Shown in pieces: positions 7,711 to 16,293 of a DNA stretch of 64,000 bases. Within the stretch, counting starts at the first letter, position 1; every line of letters begins with the position of its first letter. The position numbers were made by a program, and so were the translations under genes. The notes beneath the pieces are model-generated. The model did no database searches. It was not told where the DNA came from and saw nothing but the letters and a program-made list of their open reading frames with translations. Source of the stretch: Lachnospiraceae bacterium (GTDB lineage Bacteria; Bacillota; Clostridia; Lachnospirales; Lachnospiraceae); NCBI GenBank assembly GCA_017465475.1, contig JAFTWC010000050.1:26548-90547 (forward strand). The letters are read 5' to 3'.

Positions 7711-9873
7711 ATGGGCAGTATTTTATACTTGGCAATCGGTGTGTTGTTCGGTTTTGCAGTGTGTGAAACCTTATTCCCGAATTTAAGGGAGGTAGGGGCA
7801 AAGACATTTGACGGTAAAACTCTTTCGTTGTCTTCCTATTTTATCCGGGTTCCGGCTTGGGTGCTTTCCGGTGTACTTCCGCTTACCTGGGTGACATATT
7901 TATCCGCTTATGTGATAAAGGTTGTCTTTGGTACGGAGTATCCGCTGTTTGCGGCTAATGTGTTTTCCATGTTTTTTGTAGGCGGCGTAACGGTATTGTT
8001 GCTTATAAAGCTTTGGGATAAGCGAAAGAACATGGGAAAAGAAGTTCTTGCCAGCCGTACCATTATTGTTTGCGAGATTGTTTTCTTTGCAGTGTTATTC
8101 CTGTTTTTTACGGAGCTGATGTTCTATACATTCCGCGTATCCGACGGCACGATTCGCATCGGATATTCCGTATTCAGTGATTTTGCACCCCACATGGGTA
8201 TGATTCGTTCTTTCTCCTTCGGCAATAACTTTCCGACGGAGTACGCTCATTTTGCGGGGGAAGACATTAAGTATCATTTTATGTTCCAGTTTCTTGTGGG
8301 TAATCTGGAATTTTTGGGAATGCGTCTGGACTACGCGTTTAACATTCCAAGCGCCTTCGGTATGCTTGCAACCAGTGCTCTGTTGTATGCTTTGGGAGCA
8401 AAGCTGACGGGAAAGAGACTGGTGGGCGGACTTACGGTGCTGTTCTTTGTATTTCGCAGTTCTCCGAGCTTTTTCCGGTATGTGGCCGAACTTCCGAAGG
8501 AAGAACTGACATGGAAGCATTTGGCGGAACAGAGTGTTTTCTTAGGGTATACCGATAAAGAGAACTGGGGTCTTTGGAATATCAATGTGTATTGTAATCA
8601 GAGGCACTTAGCCTTTGCCATTGTGGCAATGTTGCTGGCCATTCATTTCTTTTTGCCTTATGTATACGAAATGGCGGAAAAGCTGGCGGCAAAGCGTGCA
8701 ATGTTAAAGGAAGCAGAAGCAGGAAAAGAAAAGAAAGCGTTTTCCGAGAGGTGTTCTTCTTTATGGAACCGGTTTATTTGTTATATTAAGCTGTTCTTTT
8801 TTACAAAGACTGCTTTCGGTGTGAAACATCCGGTTCGTGCCCTTTTTCTCGGTCTGTTATTGGGAGCATTGGCTTTTTTTAACGGTTCGGTATTGATTGC
8901 CTGTTGTTGCATGCTCTTTTTTATGGCGGCGGTATCCGACCACAGGCTGGATTATTTGATTACGGCGTTGACAGCACTCATTTTGTCTACCCTGGAGTCA
9001 AAGTTGTTTATTACGGGGTCTGCTGTATCGTTGCAGTTTTTCTTCGGCTTTTTGGCAGAAAACAAGACGTTACTCGGTATGATACAGTACATGTGGCAGT
9101 TGTGGGGTGTGTTGCTTTTGTTTATCGGAGCATACCTGTTACTGGGACGAGGCGTGAAACGTTATTTGGTAGTAGTGTTTTCCGTGCCTCTTGTTCTTGC
9201 CTTTTCCGTATTTTTGATTTCCGGTATTGAAGTAACTCCGGACAACTTGTATTTGGTTGAGTATTATATTTCCGTGAACCATAAGTTTGTGATGTTGGCA
9301 GAACTGTTACTGTCTGTTTTCCCGGCCATCATAATAGCAGAGTTATGTTCAAAGGAATCTGTGCTGTTAGAGCAAAGCGTTTTGATTCGCAGAATTACTG
9401 CGGTTTTACTGACGGTTATTTTGACGGCTACCGGCGTGTTTGAATATGTGATTGTGCGAAACCAAAATAAGGGTGCTTACGAATACAGTGTAAATGATCC
9501 GATTACCGTATGGATTGATGAAAATACGGATTCTTCGGATGTGATTTTGTCTCCGGAGTATTCGCTCCACGCCACGGTAATGGGAGGCGGAATGTTGTAT
9601 TACGGCCATGCCTATTATGCACAGTCGGCAGGCTATGATACGGATGCCAGGGCGAAGACGGTGAAGCAGATGTATCGTGCAAACAGTCCCGCACAACTGG
9701 ATGAGTTGGTGAAGGAGTGCGGTGTGGATTTTATTATTGTGGATCAGACTGCCCGGGAAGAACTTTATGCAAGGGAAGATGTGATTGCGGCCACCTATGA
9801 GGCAGTATTTACCACAGGGGAGGATGCATCTCGTTTTACAATTTATGATACGGGAAAATTGTTAGTTCAGTAA
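7711..9873 (+). CDS. Large polytopic membrane protein, probable GT-C-type glycosyltransferase
   Basis: The 720-residue product has about 12-14 hydrophobic segments and a soluble C-terminal part of about 130 residues. The segment FPTEYAHFAGEDIKYHFMFQ aligns by eye with MPPEDFWYSGTDLNYYYLGQ in the 862-residue DUF2298 protein downstream. Both carry an acidic-tyrosine motif in an apparent external loop, followed by LDYAFN or ITYAYN. GT-C enzymes use lipid-linked sugars and keep acidic residues in the first external loop, so a transferase that uses the product of the preceding GtrB-like enzyme is a reasonable inference. The start ATG at 7711 has GAGGAAGAG upstream, inside the preceding gene. Confidence 0.75.
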   Translation: MGSILYLAIGVLFGFAVCETLFPNLREVGAKTFDGKTLSLSSYFIRVPAWVLSGVLPLTWVTYLSAYVIKVVFGTEYPLFAANVFSMFFVGGVTVLLLIKLWDKRKNMGKEVLASRTIIVCEIVFFAVLFLFFTELMFYTFRVSDGTIRIGYSVFSDFAPHMGMIRSFSFGNNFPTEYAHFAGEDIKYHFMFQFLVGNLEFLGMRLDYAFNIPSAFGMLATSALLYALGAKLTGKRLVGGLTVLFFVFRSSPSFFRYVAELPKEELTWKHLAEQSVFLGYTDKENWGLWNINVYCNQRHLAFAIVAMLLAIHFFLPYVYEMAEKLAAKRAMLKEAEAGKEKKAFSERCSSLWNRFICYIKLFFFTKTAFGVKHPVRALFLGLLLGALAFFNGSVLIACCCMLFFMAAVSDHRLDYLITALTALILSTLESKLFITGSAVSLQFFFGFLAENKTLLGMIQYMWQLWGVLLLFIGAYLLLGRGVKRYLVVVFSVPLVLAFSVFLISGIEVTPDNLYLVEYYISVNHKFVMLAELLLSVFPAIIIAELCSKESVLLEQSVLIRRITAVLLTVILTATGVFEYVIVRNQNKGAYEYSVNDPITVWIDENTDSSDVILSPEYSLHATVMGGGMLYYGHAYYAQSAGYDTDARAKTVKQMYRANSPAQLDELVKECGVDFIIVDQTAREELYAREDVIAATYEAVFTTGEDASRFTIYDTGKLLVQ

Positions 9874-9921
9874 TGAGTCAGAGATAGAAAGAAAAGGATT
9901 GAAAGGAAAAGGAGAAGCGGT

Positions 9922-11019
9922 ATGAAGTTTGATTATGTAGTAGTAGGAGCGGGTCTTGCGGGACTTACGGTGGCAGAGCGTATTGCCAATGTGTTGGACA
10001 AGAAGGTGTTGGTAATCGAAAAGCGCAGCCATATCGGCGGAAATGTGTATGATTCTTATAATGAGGATGGGATATTAATCCATAATTACGGTCCGCACAT
10101 TTTCCATACCAATGATAAGGAAGTGTATGAGTATCTCAGTAAGTTTACCAAATGGAACGATTTCTGGCACAGAGTTCTTTCTTATGTAGACGGCAATCTC
10201 ATTCCGATGCCGATTACGGTGGAAACGGTAAATAAGCTGTATAATCTGAATTTGAATACCTTTGAAGTAGAAGAGTTTTTCAAAAAGCAGGCAGTGGATA
10301 TTCCGGAAATTAAGACCAGCCGTGATGTGGCATTAAGCAAGGTAGGGGAAGAGATTTATCAGAAGTTTTTTGAAAACTATACGAAGAAGCAGTGGGGCTT
10401 AGACCCGGCGGAAATCGATACTTCCATTATTTCCCGTATTCCGGTTCGTACTAACCGTGATACCAGATATTTTGCGGACAAGTACCAGGGAATGCCGCGC
10501 CACGGTTATACAAAGATGTGCGAGAATATGGTGAAGAACCCGAACATCAAGATTATGTTGAATACGGACTATAAGGAAATCATTGATGACTTGGAATATG
10601 ATGCTCTGATTTATACCGGACCGACGGATTATTTCTATGATTACAAGTACGGCAAGATGGCATACAGAAGTATCCGGTTTGAGTTTGAAACATTGGATTG
10701 TGAGTCTTATCAGGAGGCACCGGTGGTGAATTATCCGAATGATTATGACTTTACAAGAATTACCGAGTTTAAAAAGATGACCTGGCAGAAGCATGATAAG
10801 ACCACGATTTTAAAGGAGTTCCCGAACTCCGACGGTGAGCCGTATTATCCGTTCCCGACGGCTGAGTATAAGGAGCAGTTTGCAAAGTACCGTGCAGAAA
10901 TGGATAAGGAAACAAAGGTGTTCTTTCTCGGTCGTCTGGCAGAGTACCGCTATTACAACATGGATGCGGTGGTACGCAGTGCCTTGAATTTGTTTGAAGA
11001 AAAGCTTGCAAACCGATAG
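9922..11019 (+). CDS. glf: UDP-galactopyranose mutase
   Basis: A 365-residue flavoprotein. It opens with the Rossmann signature VVGAGLAGLTVAERIA, then EKRSHIGGNVYDS and HNYGPHIFHTND, both typical of Glf, and KKQWGLDPAEI and GRLAEYRYYNMD toward the C-terminus. It interconverts UDP-galactopyranose and UDP-galactofuranose using reduced FAD, so galactofuranose in a surface polysaccharide is expected. The start has AAAGGAGAAGC before ATG. A glycosyltransferase gene follows after 21 nt. This is the firmest functional anchor of the glycan block. Confidence 0.96.
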   Translation: MKFDYVVVGAGLAGLTVAERIANVLDKKVLVIEKRSHIGGNVYDSYNEDGILIHNYGPHIFHTNDKEVYEYLSKFTKWNDFWHRVLSYVDGNLIPMPITVETVNKLYNLNLNTFEVEEFFKKQAVDIPEIKTSRDVALSKVGEEIYQKFFENYTKKQWGLDPAEIDTSIISRIPVRTNRDTRYFADKYQGMPRHGYTKMCENMVKNPNIKIMLNTDYKEIIDDLEYDALIYTGPTDYFYDYKYGKMAYRSIRFEFETLDCESYQEAPVVNYPNDYDFTRITEFKKMTWQKHDKTTILKEFPNSDGEPYYPFPTAEYKEQFAKYRAEMDKETKVFFLGRLAEYRYYNMDAVVRSALNLFEEKLANR

Positions 11020-11040
11020 AATCAGAAAAGGAGAAAAAGA

Positions 11041-11769
11041 ATGGACAAGTTATATATTGTAATTCCGGCTTATAATGAGCAGGAAACGATTCAGAGTGTA
11101 ATCGAAGACTGGCATCCGGTGGCGGTGGCGGCAGGTGCTGAAAGCCGTCTGGTGATTATTGATGACGGAAGTAAGGATAATACCTATGCCATGATGCAGG
11201 CGGCACAGGAGAAGTATCCGCAGCTTATTGCACTGACCAAGCCAAACGGAGGTCACGGTGCTACGTTGTTATACGGTTATAACTATGCGTTGGAGCAGGG
11301 GGCGGATTTTGTGTTCCAGACAGACTCCGACGGACAGACTAAGGCAGAAGAGTTTGCGCAGTTTTGGGAGTTGAGAAACCAGTATGCTATGGTTATCGGA
11401 CATCGTAACAAGAGAGAAGACGGCGCATCCAGAGTTTTTGTTACAAAGACTTTAAAACTGGTATGTTTCTTGTTGTTCCATGTAAAGCTTACGGACGCCA
11501 ATACACCGTTCCGTTTGATGCAGGCAGGAGAACTTAAGAAGGTACTTCCGCTGATTCCGAAGGATTACAATTTGTCCAACGTGGTAATCTCGGTGATTTT
11601 TGCAAAGAAGAAGCTTCCGGTAAAGTATATTCCGATTACCTTCCGTCCGCGTCAGGGTGGTGTTAACTCCATCAATATGAAGCGTATTTTCAAAATCGGA
11701 AAGAAGGCAGTAGGGGATTTCATTAAAATCAATAAGATGGTGAATGCGGCCTGCAAGGAAGAAAAGTAA
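11041..11769 (+). CDS. Family 2 glycosyltransferase, soluble
   Basis: A 242-residue GT-A enzyme with IPAYNEQETI at the N-terminus, IIDDGSKDNTY, GGHGATLLYGY and the metal-site QTDSDGQT. Unlike the GtrB-like enzyme at 6759 it has no C-terminal transmembrane pair, so it would act at the membrane surface. Its position directly after glf suggests a role in the same polysaccharide, possibly a lipid-linked sugar step. Donor and acceptor are unknown. AAAGGAGAAAAAGA precedes the ATG. Confidence 0.88.
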   Translation: MDKLYIVIPAYNEQETIQSVIEDWHPVAVAAGAESRLVIIDDGSKDNTYAMMQAAQEKYPQLIALTKPNGGHGATLLYGYNYALEQGADFVFQTDSDGQTKAEEFAQFWELRNQYAMVIGHRNKREDGASRVFVTKTLKLVCFLLFHVKLTDANTPFRLMQAGELKKVLPLIPKDYNLSNVVISVIFAKKKLPVKYIPITFRPRQGGVNSINMKRIFKIGKKAVGDFIKINKMVNAACKEEK

Positions 11770-11810
11770 GAAAGCCCCGGTTTAGGCTGAATGTAAGTAT
11801 TTAAGAGAGT

Positions 11811-14399
11811 GTGGTACAGGATATGGATAAGAAAAAGAATTGGATCATAGAAGCCGGAATCGGTCTGGTAGGCCTACTTGCGTTCTTGGCAATTTGGGAG
11901 TATGCAAAAGGGCAGTTTCAGCCGGAGGATTTCGAACCGTTAACCAAGTGGTGGAGAGCGCTTCTTGTGTTGGGAATCGGATTTTTTCCGCTTTCGGCAT
12001 TTTTGTTCCGTAAGTTTTCGGATAAGGGATATATTTTCGGAAAGATATTGGGACTTGTCATAAGCGGTTGGCTTGTATGGGTGTTGTCTGCTCTTCATAT
12101 TGTGAAGTTTACTCCTACCGGTTGCTATGTGATTTTAATCCTTTGTATTGTGGTAAATTATGGACTTGCTATTTTCTTCTGCAGAAAAAAGAACGTATCA
12201 GTGGCAGAGTTTTTCGGATTTTCCGATTCCGCTGTGGTAACAAAAGCCATTTGGTATGAAGTGTTGTTTTTTGCGGTATTTGCATTGTTATTGTATTTGA
12301 AATGTTTCCGTCCGGATTTTTCCTGGCAGACGGAAGGCGGCATGGATTATGCGTTTATGATTAGTATGTTAAAGTCTGATTATATGCCGCCGGAGGATTT
12401 CTGGTATTCCGGTACGGATTTAAATTATTATTATCTTGGACAGTATTTCTGTACCTATTTGACCCAACTTTCCGGTGTGGACATTACGTATGCGTACAAC
12501 ATGGCACTTATGACAGTGGGAACGGTATGTATGGTATTAAGCTATGCACTGGCATCAAGGATTCTGGAAGTTTATATGAAGGAACGCAGTGCAGAATACC
12601 GGTTAATGGGAAAACGTACGGTAGCTTCTTCTACTGTGTTACAACAGATACTTCCGAGAGTGGCAGGTCTTTTGGCCGGATGCGGTGTAACCTTTGCCAG
12701 TACGAATCATTACTGGGTTTACCGAAAATTAGGACCGATATTGTGTGATATTATGGGCGTGGACGGAAATCATTCTTACTGGGTATCCGACCCGACCCGT
12801 TATATCGGATGGCAGGGCGAAGCTTTGGATCAGACCATTCATGAGTTCCCGGCGTATTCATTGATGCTGGGAGATTTGCATGCTCACGTCATCAATATTA
12901 TGTTTGTGCTTACATTACTTGGTGTATTATTTGCGTTTTTACTGGAGCGAAAAGATCGTATGACGCTTGCTGTAGCAGGTGTTATAGAACCTGTCAGCTA
13001 TAAGAAGGAAATGTTGCAGCCGCAAATTATTGTATTGAGTTTCTTTATCGGTATTTTCCAAATGACAAACTATTGGGACTTCCCGATTTACTTTGTGGTG
13101 TGCGGTGCAGTTATTTTAGTATCCAACGCAGTGATTTGCGGATTCAATAAAAAGTCATTGTTATTAACGGTTGTACATGCTGCGGAGTTTATTGTAATTG
13201 CATTTGTTACGGCACTTATGTTTACTGTGCATTTTGACAGTATGGCAAGCGGTATCGGTATTTGCAATCGTCATACGGAACCGTACCAGATGATTATTGT
13301 CTGGGGAATGCCGATTGCGGCGGTCATCGGATGTCTTGTACTGTCCATTAAGAGAGAACAGAAAAGAAGGGAAGCCGGTGTTACGGCAACGGAGCATAAA
13401 AATGTATTTTTTGCATGGTTGCAGAACTTAAAGGCGAGTGATTTGTTTCTTTTGATTATCGGTTTGTGTGCGGTAGGTTTGATTTTGATGCCCGAGCTTA
13501 TTTATATTAAAGATATTTACGGTGAAGTAAATCAGCGCACCAATACCATGTTTAAGCTGACGTATCAGGCATTTATTCTGTTCGGTATTTTTATGGGTGT
13601 ATTTATTACAAAGCTTGTTTTCCTTCCGAAGAGCGGAAAGCAGTTTGTTGCCGGAGCAATCATGTTGTTTATCCTTTGCCGTGATGTGGAGTATTACGGA
13701 TATGCATGGGAACGATGGGCAGGGGATTATAAAGATAAAGAGAACTACAAACATCTGGATGCTACCTGCAGTACGGATGTCAGCGAAGGAGACCGAAAAG
13801 CAGCTAAGTGGATTAATGAGAATATCGAAGGCAGACCGACGATATTGGAGGCTCACGGACCGAGTTATCTGACAGACCGCATTGTGCATTGTCGTATTTC
13901 TGCCTTGACCGGCTGTCCGACTGTGATCGGTTGGCGTACTCATGAATGGCTCTGGAAGGGTGATGTGGAAGCTGTGGATGAACGAGGCGAGGATGTAGAA
14001 GCGATTTACACCGGGTTTGATTTGGAAATTGCTGCTGAACTTTTAAAGGATTACGGCGTGGACAAATACGGAAGACCGAACGATGAAATGAGAGCCATGT
14101 TACAGGAAATGTTTGGTGTGGAAGTTGGAGACTATATGGATAAACAAACCACGGAAGCTTTACTTGAACTGATCGGAGTGGATCCGGGTATTTGTATGGG
14201 ACCGGAGATGGCAAAGAGGAAGCTTGCGGAATATGATGTGGATTATATTTATGTAGGCGAAGTGGAGTACTTAAAGTATGAAGACGAGCAAGGGTATTGT
14301 CTGTTGGACTATGAGTATTTGAAGTCCTTAGGTGAAGTAATCTATGAGGATACCGAGGAATCTGAGTATTATGAAACCTTTATCGTAAAATTAAAATAA
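11811..14399 (+). CDS. DUF2298-family polytopic membrane protein, probable GT-C enzyme
   Basis: The 862-residue protein has many transmembrane segments. FWYSGTDLNYYYLGQY, FASTNHYWVYRKLG, WVSDPTRYIGW and the loop around HEFPAYSLMLGDLHAHV are characteristic of the DUF2298 (Chlor_Arch_YYY) family, which is placed with GT-C glycosyltransferases. LGDLHAHV is strikingly polar for a membrane protein and probably lines the active site. The C-terminal 200 residues are soluble and include GWRTHEWLW and CLLDYEYL. Start choice is open: a GTG at 11811 after AAGAGAG, or an ATG at 11823; neither has a strong ribosome binding site. It ends the glycan block. Confidence 0.85.
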   Translation: MVQDMDKKKNWIIEAGIGLVGLLAFLAIWEYAKGQFQPEDFEPLTKWWRALLVLGIGFFPLSAFLFRKFSDKGYIFGKILGLVISGWLVWVLSALHIVKFTPTGCYVILILCIVVNYGLAIFFCRKKNVSVAEFFGFSDSAVVTKAIWYEVLFFAVFALLLYLKCFRPDFSWQTEGGMDYAFMISMLKSDYMPPEDFWYSGTDLNYYYLGQYFCTYLTQLSGVDITYAYNMALMTVGTVCMVLSYALASRILEVYMKERSAEYRLMGKRTVASSTVLQQILPRVAGLLAGCGVTFASTNHYWVYRKLGPILCDIMGVDGNHSYWVSDPTRYIGWQGEALDQTIHEFPAYSLMLGDLHAHVINIMFVLTLLGVLFAFLLERKDRMTLAVAGVIEPVSYKKEMLQPQIIVLSFFIGIFQMTNYWDFPIYFVVCGAVILVSNAVICGFNKKSLLLTVVHAAEFIVIAFVTALMFTVHFDSMASGIGICNRHTEPYQMIIVWGMPIAAVIGCLVLSIKREQKRREAGVTATEHKNVFFAWLQNLKASDLFLLIIGLCAVGLILMPELIYIKDIYGEVNQRTNTMFKLTYQAFILFGIFMGVFITKLVFLPKSGKQFVAGAIMLFILCRDVEYYGYAWERWAGDYKDKENYKHLDATCSTDVSEGDRKAAKWINENIEGRPTILEAHGPSYLTDRIVHCRISALTGCPTVIGWRTHEWLWKGDVEAVDERGEDVEAIYTGFDLEIAAELLKDYGVDKYGRPNDEMRAMLQEMFGVEVGDYMDKQTTEALLELIGVDPGICMGPEMAKRKLAEYDVDYIYVGEVEYLKYEDEQGYCLLDYEYLKSLGEVIYEDTEESEYYETFIVKLK

Positions 14400-14400
14400 G

Positions 14401-14432
14401 TCCGTTTTAAGGGACATAAGAAAGCTTATACT
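14401..14432 (+). promoter_or_regulatory. Repeated promoter-like element, copy 1
   Basis: This 32-nt block begins TCCGTTTTA and ends with TATACT at 14427-14432. It matches the block at 46854-46885 at 26 of 32 positions, and its first 15 nt resemble those at 60500. It is followed at once by a hairpin and then by the small membrane gene at 14521. A promoter with an unusual -35 region is the simplest reading, but this is inferred from repetition alone. Confidence 0.45.
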
Positions 14433-14477
14433 GGGAACCGTAATAAGGAATGAACCTTTTACGGTTCCCGGTTTTTT
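14433..14477 (+). terminator. Terminator after the glycan block
   Basis: GGGAACCGTA at 14433-14442 pairs perfectly with TACGGTTCCC at 14460-14469, followed by GG and a T6 run. It ends the DUF2298 gene transcript. It also lies directly after promoter-like element copy 1, so it could instead terminate a short RNA of about 45 nt. Confidence 0.85.
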
Positions 14478-14520
14478 GTGCTGACAAACAAAATGAATCA
14501 GCACGAAGGAGAAAGCACTT

Positions 14521-14718
14521 ATGGAGGAAAATACGATGACGGCAAAGATTTTTTCTATTTTTATGATTGGTTTGATTTTCTGGCTTGCGTTTCAGAACGG
14601 CGTACTTGCTTTTTTTGCGGCACTTTGTATCTTGGGATTGATTGCATTGTTTTTTGATGAGGCTCGCAAAGAAAGAGAAGAGGAACAGCATATGAAAAAG
14701 CAGGGAAGAACGGTTTAA
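14521..14718 (+). CDS. Small membrane protein, 65 residues
   Basis: The product has two adjoining hydrophobic stretches (IFSIFMIGLIFWLAF and VLAFFAALCILGLIALFF) followed by a highly charged tail (DEARKEREEEQHMKKQG), so a membrane hairpin with a cytoplasmic tail is likely. Two starts are plausible: ATG 14521 with AAGGAG 8 nt upstream, or ATG 14536 with GGAGG at a similar distance. No family is recognised. Its upstream region carries promoter-like element copy 1. Confidence 0.65.
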   Translation: MEENTMTAKIFSIFMIGLIFWLAFQNGVLAFFAALCILGLIALFFDEARKEREEEQHMKKQGRTV

Positions 14719-14787
14719 TCTTCCAGTTTAAAATCAGGTATATGACATATAATATCACCGTAATCAAGAGATACACACACGGCGAAA

Positions 14788-14840
14788 GCAGTGCGGGTAT
14801 CAAAGATTATGAAACTTTTGGAAACGCCCGCACTGCGGGC
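14788..14840 (+). promoter_or_regulatory. Leader with two mutually exclusive hairpins before the spore protein gene
   Basis: GCAGTGCGGG at 14788-14797 is the exact reverse complement of CCCGCACTGC at 14827-14836. The second arm can also fold locally: GCCCGC 14826-14831 with GCGGGC 14835-14840. The two pairings cannot coexist, and the local hairpin ends 4 nt before the GAGGAAGGAG ribosome binding site. A switching leader is possible. Confidence 0.4.
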
Positions 14841-14862
14841 AATTGAGGAAGGAGTGTATTTT

Positions 14863-15066
14863 ATGTCTAAGGGTAGAAATCGTGTAGAAGTTCCGGAAGC
14901 AAGAGAAGCTATGGATCGTTTTAAGATGGAAGTTGCATCTGAAATCGGTGTACCGTTAAAGCAGGGTTATAACGGTGACTTAACCAGCGCTCAGAACGGT
15001 TCTGTAGGTGGCGAGATGGTTCGTCAGATGATTAAGCGTCAGGAAGAGTCTATGTCCGGTAAGTAA
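14863..15066 (+). CDS. Alpha/beta-type small acid-soluble spore protein
   Basis: The 67-residue product starts MSKGRNRVEVPEAREAMDRF and contains the SASP blocks KMEVASEIGVPL (the GPR protease cleavage region, around EIGV) and NGDLTSAQNGSVGGEMVRQM. These proteins coat and protect spore DNA and are degraded at germination. The start is the ATG at 14863 after GAGGAAGGAG; an earlier in-frame GTG at 14791 would add residues from the leader and is unlikely. Expression in the forespore by sigma G is expected from the family, but I could not place a convincing sigma G promoter. Confidence 0.93.
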   Translation: MSKGRNRVEVPEAREAMDRFKMEVASEIGVPLKQGYNGDLTSAQNGSVGGEMVRQMIKRQEESMSGK

Positions 15067-15089
15067 GATTTTCTTGCTTTTGCGGATGC

Positions 15090-15114
15090 TTCTAATGTCA
15101 GGGTGGCATTAGAA
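15090..15114 (+). other. Small hairpin after the spore protein gene
   Basis: TTCTAATG at 15090-15097 pairs with CATTAGAA at 15107-15114. It precedes the main terminator and may stabilise the 3' end of the spore protein mRNA. Confidence 0.4.
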
Positions 15115-15127
15115 ACGGACGAAAAAC

Positions 15128-15165
15128 AGGGTCGTCGCATTGGTGCGGCGGCCCTAGTTTTTTTG
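15128..15165 (+). terminator. Terminator of the spore protein gene
   Basis: AGGGTCGTCGCA at 15128-15139 pairs with TGCGGCGGCCCT at 15144-15155 (12 pairs, two of them G-U) around a TTGG loop, followed by a T7 run. Confidence 0.9.
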
Positions 15166-15250
15166 TCCTAAATATCAAATAAAGGTTGCAATTCGGGGGA
15201 GAATGCGATACACTAAACTTATATCATTGTGCATGTTTGGAGGATGAGCT

Positions 15251-15805
15251 ATGAGAGTAATTGCGGGTTCCAGACGAAGTATCCGGCTGACCACCGTAAA
15301 GGGAGATAAAGTTCGTCCTACAACGGATCGGATTAAGGAGACCTTGTTCAATATATTGCAGCCGGACATTCCGGGAGCGAGCTTTTTGGATTTGTTTTCC
15401 GGAAGCGGCGCCATCGGGATTGAGGCCCTGAGTCGAGGTGCGAAGGAAGCAATTTTGGTTGAACAGGACCGGGATGCACTGGCCTGTATTCGAACGAATT
15501 TGAAAGCGACCCGGTTCGAGACGGAAGCTGTGGTAAAAGCAGGAGATGTGCTGAGTGTACTCCGTACATTACAACATGCACCTTTTGATTTGATTTTTAT
15601 GGACCCGCCTTATGGGCTTTCCTGGGAAGAAAAGGTACTGACTGTGTTGGCAGATGCACCTTATGTGGATGAGTACACGAAGATTGTGGTGGAAGGGCTT
15701 TCCGATATGGACCTTTCCTATGCGGATTCTTTGGGATTTTCCGTTACCAGGGAAAAGAGCTACGGTTCGAATAAACATATATTTTTGGAGAAGAAAAGAG
15801 TATGA
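15251..15805 (+). CDS. rsmD: 16S rRNA (guanine966-N2)-methyltransferase RsmD
   Basis: The 184-residue protein begins [13 protein letters not shown], as in RsmD. It has the SAM-binding motif [19 protein letters not shown] and the N-methyltransferase active-site motif FMDPPYGL. It modifies G966 of 16S rRNA in the small subunit. GGAGGATGAGCT precedes the start. Its stop overlaps the start of coaD by 4 nt, the usual rsmD - coaD coupling in Firmicutes (ylbH - ylbI). Confidence 0.95.
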   Translation: MRVIAGSRRSIRLTTVKGDKVRPTTDRIKETLFNILQPDIPGASFLDLFSGSGAIGIEALSRGAKEAILVEQDRDALACIRTNLKATRFETEAVVKAGDVLSVLRTLQHAPFDLIFMDPPYGLSWEEKVLTVLADAPYVDEYTKIVVEGLSDMDLSYADSLGFSVTREKSYGSNKHIFLEKKRV

Positions 15806-16293
15806 GAAGAGGACTTTATCCGGGAAGCTTTGATCCGGTGACATTGGGACATTTGGATATTATCCACAGAGCGTCAGAATTGGTAGATGAGCTTATTATC
15901 GGAGTATTAAAAAACAGCACGAAGCGTAATCTGTTTTCTACGGAAGAACGGATTGATTTGTTAAAACGTGTGACGGCGGATTTGCCGAATGTGCGGATTA
16001 TTTCTTTTGACGGATTGTTGGTGGATTGTGCAGTAGAGTACGGGACCCACACGATTATCAGAGGTCTTCGTGCAGTAACGGATTTTGAGTATGAGTTACA
16101 GCTTGCCCAGACCAACAAACGGTTACGGCCGGATATTGATACCGTGTTTTTAACAACAAATGTAGAGTATGCGTATCTCAGTTCCAGCATTGTGCGGGAA
16201 ATTGCAAGTTACGGAGGGGATATCAGTCATTTTGTACCACAGTGTATTATGGATGACGTGTATAAAAAAGCAAAGCGAGGAGAGACAGTATGA
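15802..16293 (+). CDS. coaD: Phosphopantetheine adenylyltransferase
   Basis: A 163-residue enzyme of standard length. [19 protein letters not shown] contains the TxGH nucleotidyltransferase motif; [12 protein letters not shown] and SSSIVREIA complete the family pattern. It adenylates 4'-phosphopantetheine in coenzyme A synthesis. It overlaps rsmD by 4 nt upstream and the coiled-coil gene by 4 nt downstream, so all three are translationally coupled. Confidence 0.97.
   Translation: MRRGLYPGSFDPVTLGHLDIIHRASELVDELIIGVLKNSTKRNLFSTEERIDLLKRVTADLPNVRIISFDGLLVDCAVEYGTHTIIRGLRAVTDFEYELQLAQTNKRLRPDIDTVFLTTNVEYAYLSSSIVREIASYGGDISHFVPQCIMDDVYKKAKRGETV

Noticed and set aside
13428-13943. 171-codon minus-strand frame in the DUF2298 gene
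   Set aside because: Shadow of a membrane protein coding region; no start signal or domain.
14720-14790. Sigma G promoter for the spore protein gene
   Set aside because: Family knowledge predicts one, but no pair of -35 and -10 sequences with correct spacing could be picked with confidence.
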